Of a stretch of 7,364 bases of DNA, positions 1 through 4,742 are shown one piece after another. Below the pieces are notes generated by a model that was not told where the DNA came from, ran no database searches, and was given only the letters and a program-made list of their open reading frames with translations. The position numbers and the translations under genes are program-made. Source of the DNA: Demequinaceae bacterium UBA4004 (GTDB lineage Bacteria > Actinomycetota > Actinomycetes > Actinomycetales > Demequinaceae). Where the stretch lies: positions 2,609 through 9,972 of the forward strand of contig DGBM01000109.1 in assembly GCA_002384765.1 (NCBI GenBank), in the 5' to 3' direction. The stretch's first letter is position 1; each line of letters opens with the position of its first letter.

Positions 1-27
1 CCTGCAGCGTCGGTGCCTGCAGCGTCG
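1..27. repeat. Tandem repeat, 12-base unit with 15-base period, inside the FemAB-like gene
   Basis: CCTGCAGCGTCG occurs at 1-12 and again at 16-27, a period of 15 bases (five codons). On the minus strand it encodes a repeated D-A-A-G-T/D-A-A-G stretch just after LFVARRVD. More copies may lie beyond the left edge. Confidence 0.7.
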
Positions 28-713
28 ACTCGTCGTGCCACGAACAGTCGCGCCGCGTCCCCCAGCGTCGTGAGCATGGAGAAGTAGACGTCGGCGGGGT
101 AGATGCCGAAGCCGTCGCGCTCCGCGGTCTCGCGGTAGATGCCGTAGAGCTCCTCGAAGCCCTCGCGGGAGATGTCGCTTTCCTCGCTGAGCGCGAAGCC
201 CTCGTCGCGGAGCGTGCGGCGCAGCTTCTTGCGCCCCGTCTTGCCCATGGCGAGCATGATCTCGTCCTCCGCCGGCGTCAGATCGACCTCGACCGTCTCG
301 TCGTACGTGACCGACTGAAGCAGCGGGCGCACGTCGGCGGCGTCGTGATGCATGTGGAGACGCACGAACGCGATCCGCGGGGCCTGCTTCGCGATGTACG
401 CCCGCAGGGCCACGCGAAGCGCCCGTTCCGCGTCGGCTGTGGGGGTCTCGAGCCAGATGGGACCGTGCTTCGCCCACAGATAACTGAAGCCCCTGCCGGG
501 ATACTCGGAAAGCGCCACGACGGCGACGGGGCGGTCGTGCGCGTCATACGCCGCGAGCCGACCCCACGGCGAACGCCCTGCGATCGCCGCGTCGAAGGCG
601 TCCCACACGGGAGCCTGTTCGACGGGGACGGTGTGGCCGGCGTCGTGAACCATGGTCTCGAAGGCGTCGCCGGCGATGGGTTCCAACCGGAGCGCAGTGA
701 GGGAAGATGTCAC
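1..713 (-). CDS. FemA/FemB-family peptidoglycan-bridge aminoacyltransferase, partial (C-terminus beyond left edge)
   Basis: Family members use aminoacyl-tRNA to add bridge amino acids to the stem-peptide lysine/ornithine of lipid II at the cytoplasmic membrane, with a double GNAT fold. About 237 residues are visible, against a usual length of about 350-400. The diagnostic stretch is residues 154-210: LAMGKTGRKKLRRTLRDEG, then an acidic spacer, then FEELYGIYRETAERDGFGI and a tyrosine. This matches the family pattern of a basic 'K-x-R-x-x-L/I-R' helix followed by 'Y-x-x-x-x-E-T-x-x-R-D-G-F'. The N-terminal half (WGRLAAYD, VAVVALSEYPGRGFSYLWAKHGP) fits the first GNAT domain. I chose GTG at 713; an in-frame ATG lies 20 codons inside (653), but residues 1-20 (LTALRLEPI) look like a normal first beta strand. 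No convincing Shine-Dalgarno precedes the GTG. The gene is divergent from rpsF. Family assignment is firm; the amino acid transferred cannot be told. Confidence 0.85.
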   Translation of the reverse strand, partial: MTSSLTALRLEPIAGDAFETMVHDAGHTVPVEQAPVWDAFDAAIAGRSPWGRLAAYDAHDRPVAVVALSEYPGRGFSYLWAKHGPIWLETPTADAERALRVALRAYIAKQAPRIAFVRLHMHHDAADVRPLLQSVTYDETVEVDLTPAEDEIMLAMGKTGRKKLRRTLRDEGFALSEESDISREGFEELYGIYRETAERDGFGIYPADVYFSMLTTLGDAARLFVARRVDAAGTDAA

Positions 714-719
714 GCGTTG

Positions 720-725
720 AGCCTA
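720..725 (-). promoter_or_regulatory. Candidate -10 box of the FemAB-like gene (possible leaderless transcript)
   Basis: On the minus strand the hexamer TAGGCT (TANNNT type) ends six bases before the GTG start. Initiation at the usual distance would fall on or next to the start codon, giving a leaderless mRNA and explaining the missing ribosome-binding site. The -35 region at the right spacing (GAGACC) matches the TTGACA consensus only in part. Confidence 0.3.
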
Positions 726-769
726 CTTGTCGAGTCACATCGGGTCTCGCGCATGCGGGTCGCACCCTG

Positions 770-775
770 TACTCT
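770..775 (+). promoter_or_regulatory. Candidate -10 box for the rpsF operon
   Basis: TACTCT fits the actinobacterial TANNNT -10 pattern and would give a leader of roughly 95 bases ahead of rpsF. No good -35 hexamer is seen 16-19 bases upstream, so the call rests on the -10 and its position. Confidence 0.33.
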
Positions 776-831
776 TGTCTGGTGGTCGCGTCGGCTCCCG
801 CCGTCTCGGCCACTGCTAGCGTCACCCTCCT

Positions 832-850
832 GCTACGGAACGTCCGTAGC
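832..850 (+). promoter_or_regulatory. Perfect 8-bp hairpin in the rpsF leader, candidate S6:S18 autoregulatory element
   Basis: GCTACGGA (832-839) and TCCGTAGC (843-850) are exact reverse complements around the loop ACG, ending 12 bases before the AGGAGG ribosome-binding site. Leaders of rpsF in many bacteria carry an RNA element bound by the S6:S18 complex to repress the operon, and it includes a conserved CCG. This hairpin has CCG in its 3' arm and the operon encodes both proteins, so the location fits. I could not match the full consensus (CCG unpaired in a bulge), so it may be a simple stem-loop. Confidence 0.4.
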
Positions 851-862
851 CGTCTAGTCCAG

Positions 863-868
863 AGGAGG
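863..868 (+). promoter_or_regulatory. Ribosome-binding site of rpsF
   Basis: AGGAGG, ten bases before ATG 879; the strongest Shine-Dalgarno sequence in the operon, as expected for its first gene. Confidence 0.8.
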
Positions 869-878
869 TGGGTTATCT

Positions 879-1169
879 ATGCGCAAGTACGAAATGATGG
901 TCATCCTTGACCCCGAGGTGGACGAGCGTACGGTCAAGCCGTCGCTCGAGAAGTACCTCGCCGTGGTCACTCACGACAAGGGCACCGTCGACAACCTCGA
1001 CGTGTGGGGCCGACGCCGTCTGGCCTTCCCCATCAAGAAGAAGAGCGATGGCGTCTACGCGGTCATCAACTTCACCGCGGAGTCCGCGACGGCAAAGGAG
1101 CTTGAGCGCCAGCTTGGTCTGAACGAGACCATCCTGCGTCTGAAGCTGCTGCGTCCCGACGCCCACTAG
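879..1169 (+). CDS. rpsF: 30S ribosomal protein bS6
   Basis: bS6 binds the central domain of 16S rRNA as a heterodimer with bS18, on the platform of the small subunit. The 96-residue product has the usual bacterial length. Recognisable elements are the N-terminal strand [16 protein letters not shown], the middle [17 protein letters not shown] (the GRRRLAYPI signature), the strand GVYAVINF, and the C-terminal helix and strand [19 protein letters not shown]. It lacks the long acidic tail seen in some proteobacterial S6 proteins. It is first in an operon with ssb, 34 bases upstream, and the gene for its partner S18 is third. A strong AGGAGG supports the start. Identification is secure. Confidence 0.98.
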   Translation: MRKYEMMVILDPEVDERTVKPSLEKYLAVVTHDKGTVDNLDVWGRRRLAFPIKKKSDGVYAVINFTAESATAKELERQLGLNETILRLKLLRPDAH

Positions 1170-1203
1170 CACCGGCAACTCCACGAGACGACAGGGATAA
1201 GAC

Positions 1204-1695
1204 ATGGCAGGCGACACTCAGATCACCGTGGTGGGAAACCTCACCGGAGACCCCGAACTGCGATTCATTCAGTCAGGGGCCGCCGTCGTGAACTTCACGG
1301 TCGCGTCCACTCCACGCACGTTCGACCGTCAGTCGAACGACTGGAAGGACGGAGACACCCTGTTCATGCGCTGCTCCCTGTGGCGCGAGGCCGCAGAGAA
1401 TGTGGCCGAGTCGCTTACCAAGGGCATGCGAGTCGTCGTGACCGGCAGGCTCGTGGCGCGCTCGTGGGAAGCCAATGGTGAAAAGCGCACCGTCATGGAG
1501 ATGCAGGTCGACGAGGTCGGCCCGTCTCTCCGCTACGCCACCGCCAAGGTCACGCGCACGCCGCGTGGCGGCGGTCAGGGTGGCGGTGGCTTCGGCGGTG
1601 GCGGTCAGGGTGGTGGCTCGGCCAGCACTCCCGCAGGCGGTTCGGACAACGACCCATGGGCCTCGGCCCCCGCGTCAGACGAGCCCCCGTTCTAA
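1204..1695 (+). CDS. ssb: Single-stranded DNA-binding protein SSB
   Basis: SSB coats single-stranded DNA during replication, recombination and repair, and recruits partner proteins through its C-terminal tip. The 163-residue product has the OB fold in residues 1-115: [26 protein letters not shown], the aromatic-rich segment W47 to W60 with [20 protein letters not shown], and [10 protein letters not shown]. Residues 121-145 form a glycine-rich linker with two copies of a ten-residue unit. The protein ends in the acidic tip SDEPPF, the partner-binding motif of bacterial SSBs. The start follows AGGG about seven bases upstream. Its place between rpsF and rpsR is the standard bacterial arrangement, so this is the main housekeeping SSB rather than an accessory paralogue. 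Confidence 0.98.
   Translation: MAGDTQITVVGNLTGDPELRFIQSGAAVVNFTVASTPRTFDRQSNDWKDGDTLFMRCSLWREAAENVAESLTKGMRVVVTGRLVARSWEANGEKRTVMEMQVDEVGPSLRYATAKVTRTPRGGGQGGGGFGGGGQGGGSASTPAGGSDNDPWASAPASDEPPF
1567..1626 (+). repeat. Imperfect 30-base tandem repeat encoding the SSB glycine-rich linker
   Basis: Two adjacent 30-base units (1567-1596 and 1597-1626) share the exact 14-mer GGCGGTCAGGGTGG at 1570 and 1600. They encode [10 protein letters not shown] and [10 protein letters not shown]. Repeats like this in actinobacterial SSB linkers change copy number by slippage and account for linker-length variation. Confidence 0.7.
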
Positions 1696-1741
1696 AAGCG
1701 ACAACGAGTCGCCCCACTTCTTGATGTAAGGAAAGACAAGC

Positions 1742-1978
1742 ATGGCAAAGATCGACACGCGTAAGCCGCGTAAGAAGGTCAACCCGCTCAAGGCCGCCAA
1801 GGTCAAGACGATCGACTACAAGGACACTGCGCTGCTGCGCAAGTTCATCTCCGACCGCGGCAAGATCCGTTCGCGCCGCGTCACGGGTGTCACCGTCCAG
1901 GAACAGCGCCAGATCGCCCGCGCCATCAAGGTTGCGCGCGAGCTCGCACTGCTCCCCTACGCCGGCTCCGGCCGCTAA
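1742..1978 (+). CDS. rpsR: 30S ribosomal protein bS18, cysteine-free form
   Basis: bS18 pairs with bS6 on the small-subunit platform. The 78-residue product shows the family core [23 protein letters not shown], then [27 protein letters not shown]. Many bacteria have a zinc-binding S18 with a C-x2-C motif in the N-terminal tail and a further cysteine in the core. Here the tail reads [14 protein letters not shown] and the protein contains no cysteine, so it is the C-minus, zinc-independent type. Actinobacteria often carry a second rpsR paralogue elsewhere, one with and one without the zinc ligands; this is the copy in the canonical operon. AAGGAAAG (1728-1735) serves as ribosome-binding site. 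The gap to rplI is only 11 bases. Confidence 0.97.
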   Translation: MAKIDTRKPRKKVNPLKAAKVKTIDYKDTALLRKFISDRGKIRSRRVTGVTVQEQRQIARAIKVARELALLPYAGSGR

Positions 1979-1989
1979 GGGGCGCTGAC

Positions 1990-2436
1990 ATGGCAAAACT
2001 CATTCTCACGCACGAGGTCGCCGGTCTCGGCACCGCGGGCGACGTGGTCGAGGTCAAGGACGGCTACGCCACCAACTTCCTGGTTCCCCGCAAGCTGGCC
2101 ACCCCGTGGTCCGCAGGCGCAGAGAAGTCCATCGACTCGATGCGCGTTGCGCGTCGGGGCCGTGAACTCGCAAGCATCGAGGAGGCCCAGGCCGCCCGCG
2201 ATTCACTGCAGTCCAACCCCGTGACCGTTACGGCGAACGCCGGCCCGTCCGGTCGACTCTTCGGTGCGATCACGACGGCCGAGATTGCGGACGCCATCGG
2301 CACCCGTGCCTTGGTGGACAAGCGTCGCATTCAGATCGGGCAGCCGATCAAGGCGCTGGGCGATTACCAGGTCAAGGTGTCGCTGCACGACGGCGTGGTC
2401 GCCACGGTCGACGTCAAGGTGGTTGCCGCGTCTTAA
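1990..2436 (+). CDS. rplI: 50S ribosomal protein bL9
   Basis: bL9 binds 23S rRNA at the base of the L1 stalk and helps maintain reading frame. The 148-residue product has the usual two-domain form. The N-terminal RNA-binding domain (about residues 1-50) carries the signature GTAGDVVEVKDGYATNFLVPR. A long connecting helix (about 50-75, RVARRGRELASIEEAQAARD) leads to a C-terminal domain containing GRLFGAITTAEIADAI, then DKRRIQIGQPIKALGDYQV and a final strand pair. Its ribosome-binding site AAGGGG (1977-1982) overlaps the rpsR stop codon, which suggests translational coupling. It is the last gene before the operon terminator. Confidence 0.98.
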   Translation: MAKLILTHEVAGLGTAGDVVEVKDGYATNFLVPRKLATPWSAGAEKSIDSMRVARRGRELASIEEAQAARDSLQSNPVTVTANAGPSGRLFGAITTAEIADAIGTRALVDKRRIQIGQPIKALGDYQVKVSLHDGVVATVDVKVVAAS

Positions 2437-2444
2437 GGCGGTGT

Positions 2445-2510
2445 GACACGCCCCGGGACGCCCCCCAGCTCGCTCCGGCGAGGTGGGGAATCCCGGGGCT
2501 TTGTCGTGTC
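2445..2510 (+). terminator. Operon terminator after rplI
   Basis: A long nested hairpin begins nine bases after the rplI stop. GCCCCGGGA (2450-2458) pairs with TCCCGGGGC (2491-2499). Inside it CCCCA (2463-2467) pairs with TGGGG (2484-2488), and CTCGC (2469-2473) with GCGAG (2478-2482) around a four-base loop. Outer bases GACAC (2445-2449) can pair with GTGTC (2506-2510). Only a short TTT run follows, so it is a GC-rich actinobacterial-type terminator rather than a textbook U-tract one. Confidence 0.72.
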
Positions 2511-2524
2511 CGGCGCCGATGCCC

Positions 2525-2551
2525 GCGACACGCCGAGAGGCGACACGCCGA
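2525..2551. repeat. 12-base direct repeat, 15-base period, upstream of dnaB
   Basis: GCGACACGCCGA occurs at 2525-2536 and exactly again at 2540-2551, separated by GAG. It lies in non-coding sequence between the rplI terminator and dnaB. No known binding motif was recognised. Confidence 0.6.
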
Positions 2552-2611
2552 TGATTTTCAAGCGGAGTTTTCCCCATGCTGTGTGGCGTCAAAGTACCTG
2601 GTAAAAATGCA

Positions 2612-2617
2612 TAGATT
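2612..2617 (+). promoter_or_regulatory. Candidate -10 box upstream of dnaB
   Basis: TAGATT (TANNNT type) lies in the most AT-rich part of the rplI-dnaB gap, shortly after the operon terminator. The -35 position is weak. Initiation near 2624 would put the DnaA-like boxes in the transcribed leader. Confidence 0.3.
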
Positions 2618-2644
2618 CGCGCTGAGCGGAAACAATTCACAAGC

Positions 2645-2717
2645 TCATCCACAGGAACCACGAGACTGTCCCCATGCGTGTCAGCCTGTGTCCACCGCTA
2701 TCCACCGGCCGTCCACC
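2645..2717 (+). promoter_or_regulatory. Cluster of five helically phased DnaA-box-like 9-mers upstream of dnaB
   Basis: Against the high-GC actinobacterial DnaA-box consensus YYRTCCACA, five same-strand 9-mers are present. They are TCATCCACA (2645, no mismatch), CTGTCCCCA (2666, one), GTGTCCACC (2688, two), CTATCCACC (2698, one) and CCGTCCACC (2709, one). Start-to-start distances are 21, 22, 10 and 11 bases, whole helical turns, so all would face the same side of the DNA. A weak opposite-strand candidate is at 2728-2736 (two mismatches). DnaA binding here could regulate dnaB or titrate DnaA; that is inference. This feature, the 12-base repeat and the palindrome are what I see in the 325-base gap. 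Confidence 0.5.
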
Positions 2718-2760
2718 CCGGAGCATTTGTGGGGGGTGGCCGGGCTTCACTACGTTGACG

Positions 2761-2778
2761 TGTCACACCCGGGTGACA
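2761..2778. promoter_or_regulatory. Palindromic site in front of dnaB, next to a TTGACG -35-like hexamer
   Basis: TGTCAC (2761-2766) and GTGACA (2773-2778) are inverted arms around six bases, and the perfect ten-base palindrome CACCCGGGTG occupies 2766-2775. It directly follows TTGACG (2755-2760), which resembles a -35 box, but no acceptable -10 is seen 16-19 bases on (AGGCTC). It may be an operator or an mRNA stem-loop in the dnaB leader; the regulator is unknown. Confidence 0.4.
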
Positions 2779-2835
2779 GGCTCGCCTCACCAACCTTGTG
2801 GGTTCCCTGGCGACAAGAATGGAGGCGATGCGCGC

Positions 2836-4197
2836 GTGTCAGTAGAGGAGCTTGAGGCCTCGTATTCGCCGCGGGGCTTGGAGCGTACGCCGCCGCAGAA
2901 CCTGGACGCCGAGCAGTCGGTGTTGGGCTCCATGATGCTGTCCAAGGATGCGATGGCCGACGTCATCGAATCGGTGCGCGCGGACGATTTCTACCGCCCC
3001 GCGCACGAGACCATCTTCGACACCGCCATCACGCTGTACAACTCGGGCGACCCGGTGGATGCCCTCACGGTGGGCGCAGAGCTTCAACGGTCCGGGGAAC
3101 TTGCCCGCGTGGGCGGTGCCGAGTACCTCCACACGCTCATTTCGATCGTGCCCTCCGCGGCGTCGGCGGGCTATTACGCCCGACTGGTGCGCGAACAGTC
3201 GATCTTGCGCCGCCTGGTGGAGGCTGGCACCCGCATCGCCAACATGGGTTACGACGCCGACGGCGCCCAGGTGGATGATGTGGTCGACAGCGCCCAGGCT
3301 GAGGTGTTCGCGGTCACGGAGCGGCGCAACTCCGAGGACTACCTGCCCATCGGCGAACTGATGGAGCACACGCTTGAGGAGATCGACGCCGCGTCGCGCC
3401 GGGACGGCCAGATGCTGGGCATCCCCACCGGATTCACGGAGCTGAACGAGCTCACGGGCGGCTTCCAGGCCGGCCAGATGATCGTCATCGCGGCCCGTCC
3501 TGCCATCGGTAAGTCGACCCTCGGCCTCGACATCGCGCGCGCGGCATCGATCCATGCCGGCAAGGCATCCGTGCTGTTCTCGCTGGAAATGAGCCGGGAA
3601 GAGATCACCAAGCGCATGCTTTCCGCGGAGTCCAAGGTGAAGCTCACGCAACTCACCAAGGGCCCGATGAGCCCCAACGACTGGGAGCGGCTGGCGAGCA
3701 CGGCCGCGCGTATCGCCAAGGCGCCCATGTTCATCGACGACAGCCCGAACATGTCGCTCATGGAGATCCGCGCCAAGTGCCGCCGCCTCAAGCAGCAGCA
3801 CGACCTCAAGCTCGTGGTGGTCGACTACCTGCAGCTCATGAGCTCAGGCAAGCGCGTCGAGTCGCGCCAGCAAGAGGTGTCCGAGTTCTCGCGCGCCCTC
3901 AAGCTGCTGGCCAAGGAGATTCAGGTGCCGGTCATCGCGATCTCGCAGCTGAACCGCGGTCCCGAGCAGCGCACGGAGAAGAAGCCCATGCTGTCGGACA
4001 TGCGCGAATCGGGTGCAATTGAGCAGGACGCCGACATCGTGATCCTGTTGCACCGCGAGGACGCCTACGACTACGAGAATCGCCCAGGCGAGGCCGACTT
4101 CATCGTCGCCAAACACCGCGGCGGTCCCACCAAGACCATCTCCGTCGCCTTTAAGAAGGACTACGCCCACTTCGCGGACATGGCGCCAGACATGTAG
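2836..4197 (+). CDS. dnaB: Replicative DNA helicase DnaB
   Basis: DnaB is the hexameric 5'-3' helicase that unwinds the chromosome at the replication fork. The 453-residue product has the usual length. The N-terminal domain opens with LERTPPQNLDAEQSVLGSMM (about 15-34) and includes DDFYRPAHETIFD. The RecA-like domain carries Walker A RPAIGKST (221-228), the catalytic glutamate E251 in SLEMS, Walker B LVVVDYLQL (326-334), SQLNRGPEQR (370-379), and the arginine-finger region AKHRGGPTKTI (425-435). I chose GTG 2836: GGAGG (2821-2825) lies ten bases upstream and the N-terminus then matches the family. The open frame runs 54 codons further up to an ATG at 2674, but that stretch is non-coding in character. 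There is no intein, although the Walker A site is a known insertion point in some actinobacterial DnaB genes. It is separated from rplI by a terminator, so probably transcribed separately. Confidence 0.97.
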   Translation: MSVEELEASYSPRGLERTPPQNLDAEQSVLGSMMLSKDAMADVIESVRADDFYRPAHETIFDTAITLYNSGDPVDALTVGAELQRSGELARVGGAEYLHTLISIVPSAASAGYYARLVREQSILRRLVEAGTRIANMGYDADGAQVDDVVDSAQAEVFAVTERRNSEDYLPIGELMEHTLEEIDAASRRDGQMLGIPTGFTELNELTGGFQAGQMIVIAARPAIGKSTLGLDIARAASIHAGKASVLFSLEMSREEITKRMLSAESKVKLTQLTKGPMSPNDWERLASTAARIAKAPMFIDDSPNMSLMEIRAKCRRLKQQHDLKLVVVDYLQLMSSGKRVESRQQEVSEFSRALKLLAKEIQVPVIAISQLNRGPEQRTEKKPMLSDMRESGAIEQDADIVILLHREDAYDYENRPGEADFIVAKHRGGPTKTISVAFKKDYAHFADMAPDM

Positions 4198-4210
4198 TGG
4201 TTTCTGGACG

Positions 4211-4254
4211 GGCGGCCCACGAGTTTCCCGACCGGAGTGGGCGGGAGCTTTTTT
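4211..4254 (+). terminator. Intrinsic terminator of dnaB
   Basis: TTCCCG (4225-4230) pairs with CGGGAG (4242-4247). The stem extends past a bulged T4224 through GAG (4221-4223) with CTT (4248-4250), with an 11-base loop. The 3' side runs into TTTTTT (4249-4254). An alternative pairing CCCAC (4216-4220) with GTGGG (4237-4241) competes with it. It starts about 24 bases after the dnaB stop. Confidence 0.72.
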
Positions 4255-4287
4255 GGGGCCGCTGCCCCAGGCGCCTCGTGTTGTTCG

Positions 4288-4389
4288 TCAGTGGTGGTGC
4301 ACTTGCCCGGCTTCGACGGCCCTGGCGCATCCCTCGGCACAGAAATTGAACTTCTGCCCATCGCGATCGGTGGGAGATGCCGCCCGCCA
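4288..4389 (-). pseudogene. Possible relic of a small cysteine/histidine metal-binding protein
   Basis: This minus-strand open stretch of 33 codons contains TDRDGQKFNFCAEGCARAVE and ends in HHH before the stop. The pattern 'aromatic-C-x3-C' after 'DRDGQ' resembles the second half of YHS/TRASH-type and bacterial metallothionein-type small proteins, which bind metal ions. A TGA (4390-4392) lies directly upstream in frame, and no ATG, GTG or TTG start follows it before the motif, so it cannot be expressed as it stands. An in-frame ATG at 4410 is six codons before that TGA. It is probably a decayed gene end or a chance resemblance; no upstream half was found in the other frames. Confidence 0.25.
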
Positions 4390-4484
4390 TCACAGTGTCG
4401 GTGCCTTCATGATGTTCGCGACGATCCCGGCCCCCGTCGGTCGCCGTTGCGGACGTGAGGACTCCGCGGTATGTTTGTGTGATA

Positions 4485-4513
4485 TTGGGGTTAAAACCTG
4501 ATTGATCTAACGT
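4485..4513 (+). promoter_or_regulatory. Candidate promoter of the alcohol dehydrogenase gene
   Basis: TTGGGG (4485-4490) and TAACGT (4508-4513) are separated by exactly 17 bases in the only AT-rich patch of this intergenic region. Initiation would fall near 4520, leaving a leader of about 220 bases. The -35 is only half matched to consensus; the -10 fits TANNNT. Confidence 0.45.
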
Positions 4514-4517
4514 AGAT
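4505..4517. promoter_or_regulatory. Inverted repeat covering the -10 box, candidate repressor operator
   Basis: ATCTA-ACG-TAGAT is a perfect five-base inverted repeat with a three-base centre, and it contains the whole TAACGT -10. A repressor bound here would block RNA polymerase. No family-specific operator consensus was recognised, and no regulator gene is in the window. Confidence 0.42.
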
Positions 4518-4742
4518 TTACAACGACGACGCCGTGATCCGGATCTGACGTCGCCGCGCATTGAAGCCGGAATGGGCGTGAGTGAAGGCGCGCGTTGCGC
4601 GAAGCAATGGACGGGCCGTGCCGATCGCACGGGGCACGCCAACGCGACGCGGCTGGCCCTTCGGCGCCACCAAGGGCGAGCGTGAGTCGCTCACTGTGAA
4701 TGCTGGCCCTGGGCAGACGGGCCACCTAGGAAAGTTGGAAGA
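4518..4742 (+). promoter_or_regulatory. Long hairpin-rich leader before the alcohol dehydrogenase
   Basis: No supportable gene lies here. CCGTGC (4616-4621) can pair with GCACGG (4627-4632), or the overlapping CGTGCC (4617-4622) with GGCACG (4633-4638); these are mutually exclusive. GTGAG-TCG-CTCAC (4682-4694) is a perfect inverted repeat. The segment ends with AGGAAAG (4728-4734), the ribosome-binding site eight bases before the ATG. A cis-acting RNA is possible, but no known riboswitch core was recognised. Confidence 0.3.

Noticed and set aside
345..857. Plus-strand open frame opposite the FemAB-like gene
   Set aside because: It is antisense to a gene with clear family motifs, has an Arg-rich product, and overlaps the rpsF leader.
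2674..2835. A 54-codon N-terminal extension of DnaB starting at ATG 2674
   Set aside because: It has no family resemblance and no ribosome-binding site, and it overlaps the DnaA-like boxes and palindrome. GTG 2836 has GGAGG at ideal spacing and gives the normal DnaB N-terminus.
3496..3519. Intein at the DnaB Walker A site
   Set aside because: RPAIGKST is uninterrupted and the protein has normal length.
2839..3801. Long open frame antisense to dnaB
   Set aside because: It is a composition shadow typical of high-GC coding DNA. The product is low-complexity and His/Arg/Gly-rich, and no family was recognised.
4151..4642. 163-codon minus-strand open frame overlapping the dnaB end, the terminator and the dehydrogenase promoter
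   Set aside because: It has no recognisable domain, an Arg/Ser/Pro-rich composition and no ribosome-binding site, and it crosses the dnaB terminator.
4572..4685. 37-codon upstream open frame in the dehydrogenase leader
   Set aside because: It has no Shine-Dalgarno and an Arg/Ala-rich product with no run of regulatory codons. It is most likely chance.
4682..4694. CRP/GlxR-type site GTGAG-TCG-CTCAC
   Set aside because: The half-sites GTGA and TCAC are separated by five bases, not the six of the family consensus, and the site lies close to the start codon rather than at the promoter.
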